Shown piece by piece: positions 1-7,110 of a DNA stretch of 12,798 nucleotides. The stretch spans positions 1-12,798 of the forward strand of contig WRFF01000036.1 of NCBI GenBank assembly GCA_009778945.1, read 5' to 3'. Position 1 is the stretch's first letter. Each line of letters starts with the position of its first letter. The translations under genes were made by a program, and so were the position numbers. The notes beneath the pieces were generated by a model that was not told where the DNA came from, searched no databases, and saw nothing but the letters and a program-made list of their open reading frames with translations. Origin of the DNA: Clostridiales bacterium (GTDB lineage: Bacteria; Bacillota; Clostridia; Peptostreptococcales; Anaerovoracaceae).

Positions 1-198
1 CTATCGGTGCTCGCGGGCCAGCATCCGAAGGACAAGCGCGTCGAATATTTCAAAACCGCGAAGCTTCGCATCGAGCCCATCGGCGACCTGGTCGTGAACA
101 CGGATTTTGACGGCGAGCGCGGCGTGCCGCTGCCGCTGGATATCGGCGTCCTGCCCGGGCGCATCCTCGTGCACACGCCGGAGATAAGCGAACGATAA
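1..198 (+). CDS. Diacylglycerol kinase family lipid kinase, C-terminal end (partial)
   Basis: The window opens inside this gene in frame 1, and only the last 65 codons before the TAA at 196-198 are visible. The fragment has the end signature of the DagK/YegS/BmrU lipid kinase family: a run of the form 'V-YF-A-L-IE' followed by an F-DGE segment, then a P-LDIGVLPG strand and a closing ILVHTPE strand. In that family this is the last part of the beta-sandwich domain. The ATP-binding N-terminal domain (with its GGDGT loop) lies outside the window, so the kinase assignment depends on the tail alone. The family phosphorylates diacylglycerol or related lipids at the membrane, recycling them to phosphatidic acid. 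That fits its place 76 bp upstream of plsX, another phospholipid gene on the same strand. No hairpin with a T-run separates the two, so co-transcription is possible. Confidence 0.75.
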   Translation, partial: LSVLAGQHPKDKRVEYFKTAKLRIEPIGDLVVNTDFDGERGVPLPLDIGVLPGRILVHTPEISER

Positions 199-274
199 CC
201 ATTCGATGAACGAATAACAGCCAACGGATGGGCAAATAATTATTTTGGCACAAAAGGAGAGGAGCAACGGCTAT

Positions 275-1342
275 ATGAGGATCGTATTGGACGGGATGGG
301 CGGCGACAACGCGCCCGCGGAAATCGTAAAAGGCGCGGCGGTCGCATCGGGGCAGATCGCGCACGAGATCTGTATCGTGGGAGACGAAGAGCAAATCAAA
401 CGCGAGCTGTCCCTGCATGAGCATGACCCGAATCATATCTCGATCGTCCACGCGCCGGATGTGGTCGCGAACGACGACAAACCCGTGACCGCGATCCGCA
501 CGAAGCCCGACTCTTCGCTTGTGAAAGCGCTGACGCTCGTAAAGAACGGGGAGGGCGATCTTGTGCTTTCGGCGGGCAACAGCGGCGCGCTCATGACGGG
601 CAGCCTGCTGCTGCTCGGACGCATCCCCGGGATCGACCGCCCGGCGCTCGGGGCGCCGTATCCGTTCGCGCCGAAGGACGCGGTCGGGATGCTGATCGAC
701 GCGGGCGCCAACTCGGTATGCAAATCCTCAAACCTGATGCATTTCGCAGTGATGGGAAGCCTCTACGCGGAAAAAGTGTTCGGCATAGAAAGTCCGAAAG
801 TCGGCTTGATCAATATGGGCGCGGAGCCGGGAAAGGGCGGCAAAGTCCTGAGAGAGGCCTATCTGCTGCTGGAGGAGATGGGGACGCGCGGGCTCATCCG
901 CTTTATAGGCAATGTGGAAGCGCGGGACATCCCCTACGGCGATGTGGATGTACTTGTCGGCGACGGCCTGACCGGCAATGTGACGCTGAAATTGACCGAA
1001 GGCCTCGGCATGGCGCTGATGGGCCTTCTCTCCGAAAAATTTAAGAGCGGGTTCGTTTCAAAGATCGGCGCGGCGCTGCTTTTGCCGAAACTCAAAGAAT
1101 TGAAAAAGGTGTTTGATTACTCGATCTACGGCGGCGCGCCCGTGCTCGGCGTGCGGCGTCCGGTCGTCAAAATTCACGGTTCGTCAGACTACCGTTCCGT
1201 GCTGTACGCGATCCTCAAGGGCGTTCCGTTCGTCGAAAACGACGTGGTGGGGCATATCGGCGCGCGCATAGCCGAGATGGAAGAGATCGGGGAGATCTTG
1301 AAAAACGCTCCAAAGCAAGCCACGGAAGACGACGAGGCGTAA
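275..1342 (+). CDS. plsX: Phosphate acyltransferase PlsX
   Basis: This 355-residue protein is of normal PlsX length. PlsX converts acyl-ACP and phosphate to acyl-phosphate, the donor for PlsY in the first acylation of glycerol-3-phosphate; it is a peripheral membrane enzyme. It starts with the family's LDGMGGDNAP motif directly after the initiator Met. It also carries VLSAGNSGALMTG, DAGAN, a FAVMGSLYAE segment, FIGNVEARDI and VGDGLTGNVTLKLTEG, all in PlsX order. I chose the ATG at 275 because the family begins at MRIVLDG and because AGGAG (260-264) sits 10 bp upstream. A TTG at 245 would add ten residues that the family lacks. rnc follows 43 bp downstream. In many Firmicutes an acyl carrier protein gene (acpP) lies between the two, and none is present here. 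Confidence 0.95.
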   Translation: MRIVLDGMGGDNAPAEIVKGAAVASGQIAHEICIVGDEEQIKRELSLHEHDPNHISIVHAPDVVANDDKPVTAIRTKPDSSLVKALTLVKNGEGDLVLSAGNSGALMTGSLLLLGRIPGIDRPALGAPYPFAPKDAVGMLIDAGANSVCKSSNLMHFAVMGSLYAEKVFGIESPKVGLINMGAEPGKGGKVLREAYLLLEEMGTRGLIRFIGNVEARDIPYGDVDVLVGDGLTGNVTLKLTEGLGMALMGLLSEKFKSGFVSKIGAALLLPKLKELKKVFDYSIYGGAPVLGVRRPVVKIHGSSDYRSVLYAILKGVPFVENDVVGHIGARIAEMEEIGEILKNAPKQATEDDEA

Positions 1343-1385
1343 ACACGGACGATAAAACACAGACTGTGATAACGGAACATCTATC

Positions 1386-2150
1386 ATGACGCGAGAACTT
1401 ACGGATATTTCAGCATTTTCCGCGCTTGAAGAGCGCATTGGCTACCGCTTTTCGGATCCGGCCCTGCTGGAGCGCGCGCTCAGCCATACCTCCTGGGTCA
1501 ACGAATCCTCCGATCCTGCGGCGCGCTCCAACGAAACGCTTGAATTTCTCGGCGACGCGGTGCTTGAGCTCGGCGTCAGCGCGCTCCTCTACGAACGCTG
1601 CGAGACGGAGACAGCGGCAGGGGACGGTCTGCCGCCGACAGACCGCCCCCCGTTGAACAGCGAAGGCGTGATGACTGCGCTGCGCGCGCGCCTTGTGTGT
1701 ACGGAAAGCCTTGCGTCTCTGGCGCGGCGGCTTGGCCTCGGCGCTTTTCTGCGGCTCGGGGTCGGCGCGGAACGCGGCGGCGAGCGAGAAAACGCTTCGG
1801 TGCTCGAAGACGCCTTTGAGGCCTTGCTCGGCGCGGTCTATCTCGACGGCGGCGAGGAAGCCGCGAGCCGCACGGTACGCCGGCTGTTTGCGTCCGAAGT
1901 CGAAGCGCAGGCGGCGCAGCTCTCCGGCGGCGGGTCGGTCTATGACTACAAGACGCTCCTGCAGATCAGGCTGCAAGAAAACGGGCCGATCGAAATTCGC
2001 TACGAAATGGTTTCGGAAGAGGGCCCGGATCACGACAAAACATTCATGGTGCGCGTTTCCGCAAACGGCGTCCCGCTCGGCGAGGGCAGCGGCCGGACGA
2101 AAAAAGCCGCTGAGCAGGCCGCCGCGCAGGCTGCTTTGGGAAAGCGCTGA
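1386..2150 (+). CDS. rnc: Ribonuclease III
   Basis: This double-strand-specific endoribonuclease of 254 residues matures rRNA precursors and cleaves structured mRNAs. Residues 15-170 form the catalytic domain, with the signature NETLEFLGDAVLEL at 49-62. The Mg-binding acidic residues are present: E50, E53 and D57 in the signature, then D142 and E145 in LEDAFEALLGAVYLDGG. A double-stranded RNA binding domain covers about 184-252 and ends in the usual Lys/Ala-rich KKAAEQAAAQAAL helix. There is an oddity at about residues 72-92: an extra stretch rich in Gly, Pro, Thr and Asp sits before the EG-MT-LRARLV helix, where most RNase III proteins have only a few residues. The ribosome binding site before the ATG at 1386 is weak (only a GGA near 1374). 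The gene ends 28 bp before the convergent amidohydrolase gene. The usual neighbours smc and ftsY do not follow. Confidence 0.95.
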   Translation: MTRELTDISAFSALEERIGYRFSDPALLERALSHTSWVNESSDPAARSNETLEFLGDAVLELGVSALLYERCETETAAGDGLPPTDRPPLNSEGVMTALRARLVCTESLASLARRLGLGAFLRLGVGAERGGERENASVLEDAFEALLGAVYLDGGEEAASRTVRRLFASEVEAQAAQLSGGGSVYDYKTLLQIRLQENGPIEIRYEMVSEEGPDHDKTFMVRVSANGVPLGEGSGRTKKAAEQAAAQAALGKR

Positions 2151-2178
2151 TCCTAAGAAAATTTACTTGATTTTGTAT

Positions 2179-3702
2179 TCACTTAGAATATACGAGAACA
2201 CCTTTCTTGTATGTGGCGTCGACGGAAATTGCTTCGCGGGTGAACCCTCCTTCCATTGTGTACGGATCTTTATTGAGGATGACCATGTCCGCATGCTTGC
2301 CGACTTCCAGAGAGCCTTTGGTATCCTCCTGGTGGGCTGCCCACGCAGCGTTGATCGTATACAGTTTGAGGGCGTCGTCAAGGCTTACGCGCCTTGCGGG
2401 ATTGAAGGCGTTCACGGCTCTGTCGATACCAAACAGCGCATCCATGAGCGTAACCGGCGAGTCGGATCCTCCTATGACCATGACGCCGCCATCCATGTAC
2501 CTGCTGAATTTCTCTACTATCTGAGCTTTCTCTTTGGACATCCAGGCCTCGTTTAAATTCCCGTTTACATTGTCCAACATATCGCCCGTGGCCGGCTGGG
2601 TAGCCGCAATGAGGTTCATCTCGGCTGCCATTTTAATGTGTTCATCGCCCGGGAGCGCAAAATGTTCTATCCGGTCCCGCAAATGCTTGATCCCAAGCTC
2701 TTTGTCAACCTGTCTGTATATCCATGTGATCTGATCAATCGCTCTCTCGCCGATAGCATGAACCGCAACCTGCATATCCGCCTTTGTGCAAGCGGTGACG
2801 AACTCGTAAAGATGCCTGTCCGAGAAGTTTAAAAGACCCCTCGTATACGGCGCGCAGGGATACGCGTCAAAAAAACATCCTGTGATCTGCGGAGGGGAGC
2901 CGTCGAGGCTCAGACAGCCGCCGATTTGTTTAAGCCCGTGCTCTTTTACTTTTTCCAGGTCAAATGTCTGCCAATATGGGACAAATTCTATCGGAAGCTC
3001 GTCGCGTATACGCAAAAGAATCTCCACATCTTTGTCGTCTTTCACAAACATCCCCTCAAGCGCGTGTACCGTGGTCATCCCCAGGGAGGCGCAGTTTTTT
3101 GCAATGCCCGTGTACATCTCCTCAAAATATGAATCCGACAAAGTACCCAGGATACTGCTTATGATATAAAATGAGATTTTATCTTCAAGAAACATGCCGT
3201 CCTGCTTAATATAACCCCACTCTTCGGGCAGCGACGCCAGTTCCAAGGCCTTTGTATTGGCAACTCCGCCGTGCACCGTCCAAAAAACAAGCATGACGGG
3301 ATGGTTGCCGCTGACCCTGTCGAGCTCGCGGATGTCCGGTACGCGCCCGTCCTCCATTTGATTGGGCATGAACATATTGCCGCCGACGATCAGCGTGTCT
3401 GAGCCGTCTTTGGCACAGGCTTCCTCAACGATATCCAATATGCCCTTTGAGGTCTTAACGCCCGCAAGCGGCAGGCCATTTCCCATAACGCCCGTCATGC
3501 ACACGTGCGCGTGTGCATCGACAAGCCCGGGTATCAACGCCCTTCCGTCCAGATTGATGGTTTCCCTGGCTTCACCCGTAAAGTCCGAGTCGCCGAGCGC
3601 CTGTATGATTCCGTCTTTAACGGCAAGCCAGCGCTTTTTTGAGAGCGCGCCATCCATTGTGATGACAGAGCCGTTCTTAATAAGCAGATCAAATCCGTTC
3701 AT
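2179..3702 (-). CDS. Amidohydrolase family 3 (YtcJ/NfdA-like) metal-dependent hydrolase
   Basis: This 507-residue protein belongs to the amidohydrolase-3 branch of the metal-dependent TIM-barrel hydrolases, which includes YtcJ and N-substituted formamide deformylase. It opens with the small beta-sandwich (LLIKNGSVITMDG), then IPGLVDAHAHV with metal ligands H64 and H66. Later come HAIGERAID (H315), RIEHF (H347) and GGSDSPV (catalytic Asp D414). The C-terminal LEVGKHADMVIL strand closes the sandwich, so the catalytic set looks complete. The branch cleaves amide or related C-N bonds in small molecules, and the actual substrate is unknown. There is no signal peptide, so it is cytosolic. It is the last gene of a three-gene leftward cluster, 23 bp after the MFS gene, with AAGGAG placed 6 bp before the ATG. 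The DGS segment at 267-269 is followed by PPQIT rather than the LGSRTA seen in many YtcJ proteins, which may reflect a different substrate pocket. Confidence 0.85.
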   Translation of the reverse strand: MNGFDLLIKNGSVITMDGALSKKRWLAVKDGIIQALGDSDFTGEARETINLDGRALIPGLVDAHAHVCMTGVMGNGLPLAGVKTSKGILDIVEEACAKDGSDTLIVGGNMFMPNQMEDGRVPDIRELDRVSGNHPVMLVFWTVHGGVANTKALELASLPEEWGYIKQDGMFLEDKISFYIISSILGTLSDSYFEEMYTGIAKNCASLGMTTVHALEGMFVKDDKDVEILLRIRDELPIEFVPYWQTFDLEKVKEHGLKQIGGCLSLDGSPPQITGCFFDAYPCAPYTRGLLNFSDRHLYEFVTACTKADMQVAVHAIGERAIDQITWIYRQVDKELGIKHLRDRIEHFALPGDEHIKMAAEMNLIAATQPATGDMLDNVNGNLNEAWMSKEKAQIVEKFSRYMDGGVMVIGGSDSPVTLMDALFGIDRAVNAFNPARRVSLDDALKLYTINAAWAAHQEDTKGSLEVGKHADMVILNKDPYTMEGGFTREAISVDATYKKGVLVYSK

Positions 3703-3725
3703 GATATCTCCTTCATTTACATAAC

Positions 3726-5048
3726 TTACTTACTCAGTTTTGCCGCCGCCGCCGCTTGCCTCCTTGCGACCACCAGGGGCGCGGTTTCTTTGTAGAAGAG
3801 GCTGATTACGAGGACAGCGACCATGCAGAGGCCCAGAATGAAAATGACCGACTGAAGACCGTAGGCGTCTCCGACACGTCCGAGAATAATGGCGCCCACT
3901 GTCGAGCCGATCAACTCGCCTGTAAGCTGGTTTGCTCCGAGGATCGTAGATGTGTACCGCGGGTCGCCGGACTCGGCGGGGATCGTTGCCTGCATCAGCG
4001 CGCAGATTGCGACGCCGCCCCATCCGAAGAAGGCAATGACAAGCATTACCGGCAGGTTCGCCGGGGCAAGGATAATGCCGAATGACGACAGCAGTCCCAT
4101 TAACGAACAAATGATAACGAGGGTTTTTCGCCCGAATAGATCGGAAAGTTTCGGCATCAGAACGCCCCATACGACGGAACCGACGCCAAACGCCGACATA
4201 ACCTCGCTCATCTGAACATTGGTAAAGCCTTTGTTCACGGTCAGGTATCCGGGCATAAACGTCAATGTGCAGACATACCAGCAGAGCAGGAATATCGTCC
4301 CGACCATTGACAGGATGATGTTCCGGTGGTTAAGAATCTTCCAGAACGGGACCTTCTCTCTTTTCGCGATATCCTCGCCTCTCTTTTTCATCTCATATTC
4401 GTTGCCCGAAGTATTCGGGTTTATGAGAACCTTAAAACAAAAGATTGCAATGATGATACCGGGTATAATCGTTATGACGAAGGACATCCTCCATCCTATA
4501 GAGTTCGCAAGCCCGACTTGCACCAGCGGGCCCGCAAGGGAGGATATCGCTCCCGCCGCCGCGACTTGCATAATACCGATATTCATGCCGCGCCTGCTCG
4601 GCGTGGACTGCGGAATGATGAAGCTCTGCGATATAGGCATGATCGGCCCTTCAAAGACGCCCATGACAGCCCTAATGACGAGAAGCATGATAAAGCCGGT
4701 CGCCACACCGGTCAGCAGCGAACATACCGAAAAAAGCAGCACGAATATACCGAGCAGCACCTTTCTCGACATTTTTGTATCCGCAATATAACCGCCGAAA
4801 AGGCCCACGACTGCCCAAGTCACGCTGAACACGGACGTTATTATGCCAAGCTGAGTGTAATCGATGCCGAGATCCGCAATAATATAATTTTGCAGATTCG
4901 CGATCGCAAAACGATCAAACAAAACAAAACCGAACGCAATCGCCAGAATGATAACCATCTTATTCTCATAGCCCTTGGGCAAGCCCTTATGCATCGGAAT
5001 ATTTTCGGCGGTCGGTTCGCTGACATTGTTACCAGTATTCGTATCCAT
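3726..5048 (-). CDS. MFS transporter, probable organic anion/metabolite importer
   Basis: This 440-residue major facilitator superfamily protein has about twelve hydrophobic segments in two halves. They are split by a charged central loop at about 210-240 (EYEMKKRGEDIAKREK). The motif-A-like loop between segments 2 and 3 reads GGYIADTKMSRK (85-96), and its counterpart in the second half reads PKLSDLFGRK (299-308). The segment VFEGPIMPIS (131-140) resembles the helix-4 region of the anion:cation symporter (ACS) branch, which carries sugar acids and other carboxylates. That subfamily call is by eye and uncertain. The N-terminus has a hydrophilic 30-residue stretch before the first membrane segment. 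The ribosome binding site AAAGGAG lies about 12 bp before the ATG, slightly far. The gene sits between two hydrolase genes on the same strand, suggesting it imports the substrate of one or both. Confidence 0.85.
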   Translation of the reverse strand: MDTNTGNNVSEPTAENIPMHKGLPKGYENKMVIILAIAFGFVLFDRFAIANLQNYIIADLGIDYTQLGIITSVFSVTWAVVGLFGGYIADTKMSRKVLLGIFVLLFSVCSLLTGVATGFIMLLVIRAVMGVFEGPIMPISQSFIIPQSTPSRRGMNIGIMQVAAAGAISSLAGPLVQVGLANSIGWRMSFVITIIPGIIIAIFCFKVLINPNTSGNEYEMKKRGEDIAKREKVPFWKILNHRNIILSMVGTIFLLCWYVCTLTFMPGYLTVNKGFTNVQMSEVMSAFGVGSVVWGVLMPKLSDLFGRKTLVIICSLMGLLSSFGIILAPANLPVMLVIAFFGWGGVAICALMQATIPAESGDPRYTSTILGANQLTGELIGSTVGAIILGRVGDAYGLQSVIFILGLCMVAVLVISLFYKETAPLVVARRQAAAAAKLSK

Positions 5049-5099
5049 AATGATGATTAACTCCTTTCAATAAACTAAAAAATCTTCGCCGTTGATTGC

Positions 5100-5978
5100 C
5101 TATTCACTGATCGACGGCTTTAAAATTTCCTGATAAGAATCTACACGGCGATCCCGAAGCAGACGCAGAATGTCCCTCGCGCGCCTGACTTCATCAAGAT
5201 CGAGTTCGGCAACAATGAGGTCTTCTTTGTACATCGCCCCTTCCGTGACCATGTTTCCCCATGGATCGGAAACGAAGCCCCTTCCGTAAAAGTCCAAGTA
5301 ACCGCTTCCGTCAGTGGCGTCTTCCCTGCCGGTGCGGTTGCATACGCAAACGTAGAAAGTATTGTGAATGCCATGACCTCTTATCGCGTCCACCCATGTC
5401 TGAGATACATCCTCCTGATTGTCAGGGTCGGTTCCGATTGCGGAAGGATAGAAGATGAAATCCGCGCCTTTAAGCGCCAGTATACGCGTAGGTTCGGGGA
5501 ACCACTGGTCCCAGCAGATCAGAACGCCGAATTTGCCGTATTTCGTCTTCCAGACGGTGTAGGGGGAATCTCCCGGCGTAAAATAATACTTTTCGTTGTA
5601 ATGGGGGCTATCCGGAATATGGTGTTTACGATAAACACCCAGAATCTTCCCGTTGGCGTCGATCACCGCGGCGCTGTTGTAGTAAACGCCGTCAATAGCG
5701 TATTCAAAGAAACAGCTAACGATGACCACATCCAGTTCCTTCGCAAGAGACTGCATCCTTTTGTTTGTTGGGCCGTCGACGGGTTCCGCCCGAAGGCACT
5801 CATTGCGGTCGTGGATCTGAGCGAAATACAAGCTGTTGAACAGTTCCTGCGTACAGATGGCTTTTGCGCCTTTTGCCGCCAGTGCTCTGATTTGTTCTTC
5901 AGCTTTTTTGATATTTGCTTCTGTGTCGGACACGCACGTGAATTGGGTCATACCGATTGTCAATTTCCCTTTACTCAT
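5100..5978 (-). CDS. Carbon-nitrogen hydrolase, N-carbamoylputrescine amidase (AguB)-like
   Basis: This 292-residue nitrilase-superfamily enzyme has the Glu-Lys-Cys triad visible: E45 in CTQELF, K118 in YRKHHIPD, and C155 in LICWDQWFPE. A second conserved Glu lies at E130 in NEKYYFTPGD. Length, the IPD-EKYYFTPGD block, the WDQWFPE and FYPSAIGTDP blocks, and the closing LLRDRRVDSY tail all resemble AguB. AguB hydrolyses N-carbamoylputrescine to putrescine, CO2 and ammonia. A beta-ureidopropionase-type activity on another N-carbamoyl amine is the main alternative. The agmatine deiminase partner (AguA) is not in the window, so the agmatine pathway is not demonstrated. This is the first gene of the leftward arm, with AAGGAG 7 bp before the ATG. 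It faces the divergent operon across 260 bp of AT-rich DNA. A PuuP-like permease in the opposite arm makes an amine product plausible. Confidence 0.85.
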   Translation of the reverse strand: MSKGKLTIGMTQFTCVSDTEANIKKAEEQIRALAAKGAKAICTQELFNSLYFAQIHDRNECLRAEPVDGPTNKRMQSLAKELDVVIVSCFFEYAIDGVYYNSAAVIDANGKILGVYRKHHIPDSPHYNEKYYFTPGDSPYTVWKTKYGKFGVLICWDQWFPEPTRILALKGADFIFYPSAIGTDPDNQEDVSQTWVDAIRGHGIHNTFYVCVCNRTGREDATDGSGYLDFYGRGFVSDPWGNMVTEGAMYKEDLIVAELDLDEVRRARDILRLLRDRRVDSYQEILKPSISE

Positions 5979-6072
5979 AATATCTCCTTCCTATTTCCAA
6001 AGTTTCCGTCGAGATGACAGAAAAAAATGAAAACACTCCATTAAATATTTGAAATAATTGAAAAGAATCAGT

Positions 6073-6101
6073 TTGATATATTTAAAAAATATCTCTTTTA
6101 T
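6073..6101 (+). promoter_or_regulatory. Candidate sigma-70/A promoter for the rightward arm
   Basis: TTGATA (6073-6078) matches the -35 consensus at four of six positions. It is followed, after 17 bp, by TTTTAT (6096-6101), a weak -10. Transcription would start near 6108, just before the long inverted repeat, so that a bound protein or an RNA hairpin there could control elongation. The surrounding DNA is so AT-rich that such matches occur by chance. Confidence 0.25.
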
Positions 6102-6114
6102 CATGCTATTGTTG

Positions 6115-6154
6115 GTAAAAATGCGAATAACAAACAGGGTGTTCGCATTTTTAC
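6115..6154. promoter_or_regulatory. Perfect 13-bp inverted repeat, candidate operator or leader hairpin
   Basis: The left arm GTAAAAATGCGAA (6115-6127) is the exact reverse complement of TTCGCATTTTTAC (6142-6154), with a 14-bp loop between. Two more A/T pairs and two G-U pairs extend it to 17 pairs if transcribed on the + strand (6111-6127 with 6142-6158). It lies in the middle of the divergent region, where a terminator would have no purpose, so a regulator binding site is the simplest reading. An attenuation-type leader hairpin for the rightward operon is the alternative. The arm centres are 27 bp apart. Confidence 0.55.
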
Positions 6155-6238
6155 TAATCCTGCGCCCGCAAAATCAGTATATTTAAACTATTCAATCAAC
6201 GTTTCTCGTCTGTTTATTTTGCGAGGAGGTCTTTTCTT

Positions 6239-7096
6239 ATGGAAATCAGATGGAACACCCATGGTATGGGCAAGCTTTCGACCAGGACTTTTGTCAGCGA
6301 CGAAAAACAGGGATTCCTTGTTTCCTCCGTCATTATCATGGGACAAAAGGAGTGTGTGCTGGTTGACGCGCAATGGTCGATCGCGAACGGGCACAGGGTT
6401 GCGGCCGAGATCATCGAAACAGGGCTTGACCTCAAGGCCATCTATGTCACACACGCGCACCCTGATCACTATTTCGGCCTGGAGCCTATCGTTGACACCT
6501 TCCCGAACGCAAAGATCTACGCCGTTCCGATCGTCTGCAAATACGTGGCGGAGCAATTCGCCGACAAAGCGACGCATTGGGAGGACATTATCGGAAACAA
6601 CAATGTCCCGAGGCGCCCGATTCCGGTCGAGCCTCTTCTGGAAGACCACATTGAGCTCGAAGGGGAACGGATCGAGATCATCCCCCGGATGATGGGCGAT
6701 ATGAGGTACAACACGGTGGTGTGGATCCCGTCGATCAAGACGCTGATCGCCGCGGACGTTTTGGAAATGTATACGCATTTGTTTATCTGCGAAATCACGA
6801 AGGAAGACCGGGCGCAGTGGATCAAGGATATCGAGTATCTGGAGACGCTGGGAGCGGAGGTCGTGATCCCCGGGCATATGAAACCCGGCACGGCGTGGGA
6901 CAACAGCGTGTTCGATTATTGCAAGACTTATTTAAAGGTCGCGGAAGAACAGCTGGAGAAATGCGAGACCGCGGCCGACTTTTTCCTGACGATGTGCCAG
7001 TTGTATCCTGATTCCGTCCTGATCACTTTGAGCAACGAGATGAACTCCATGGTGCTGAAAGGCGGCCGCGAATGGCAGCTCTGGAACGAGGACTAA
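6239..7096 (+). CDS. MBL-fold metallo-hydrolase with Asp in place of a metal-ligand His
   Basis: This 285-residue metallo-beta-lactamase-fold protein is the first gene of the rightward arm. The HxHxDH motif is present as THAHPDHYFG (H72, H74, D76, H77). A later Asp ligand is D173 in AADVLE, and the last His is H213 in PGHMKPG. The third His, normally in a GHTPG-type loop, appears as Asp D154 in MMGDMRYNT, just before the TVVWIP strand. The fold hydrolyses esters, thioesters, lactones or phosphoesters, or acts in redox roles, and the substrate cannot be told. The C-terminal 70 residues form a charged helical extension, with no signal peptide. The ATG at 6239 has a near-perfect GAGGAGG 8 bp upstream. 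The SDR gene begins 14 bp after its stop, so the two are clearly co-transcribed. Confidence 0.88.
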   Translation: MEIRWNTHGMGKLSTRTFVSDEKQGFLVSSVIIMGQKECVLVDAQWSIANGHRVAAEIIETGLDLKAIYVTHAHPDHYFGLEPIVDTFPNAKIYAVPIVCKYVAEQFADKATHWEDIIGNNNVPRRPIPVEPLLEDHIELEGERIEIIPRMMGDMRYNTVVWIPSIKTLIAADVLEMYTHLFICEITKEDRAQWIKDIEYLETLGAEVVIPGHMKPGTAWDNSVFDYCKTYLKVAEEQLEKCETAADFFLTMCQLYPDSVLITLSNEMNSMVLKGGREWQLWNED

Positions 7097-7110
7097 AGGA
7101 GGGCGGAGCG

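Larger units (their letters stand above)
5979..6238. promoter_or_regulatory. AT-rich divergent promoter region of the catabolic block
   Basis: This 260-bp gap separates the start codons of the two divergent arms and holds no gene. It is much richer in A and T than the coding DNA on either side. It contains a perfect long inverted repeat (6115-6127 with 6142-6154), an imperfect 19-bp palindrome at 6075-6093, and a candidate rightward promoter (about 6073-6101). The ribosome binding sites of both arms lie at its ends. I could not place a convincing leftward promoter. It is the natural control point for both operons. Confidence 0.6.

Noticed and set aside
245..274. TTG start ten codons upstream of plsX ATG
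   Set aside because: It adds residues absent from the family and would place the ribosome binding site inside the gene.
2133..2145. Short hairpin GCTTT-GGG-AAAGC at the end of rnc
   Set aside because: The stem has five pairs, lies in the coding region and has no following T-run.
4326..5060. A 244-codon plus-strand frame opposite the MFS gene
   Set aside because: The product is charged and of low complexity with no domain, while the minus strand encodes a clear membrane transporter.
7072..7110. Earlier ATG for the SDR gene inside the MBL gene
   Set aside because: The ATG at 7111 has a strong ribosome binding site and fits the usual SDR N-terminus.
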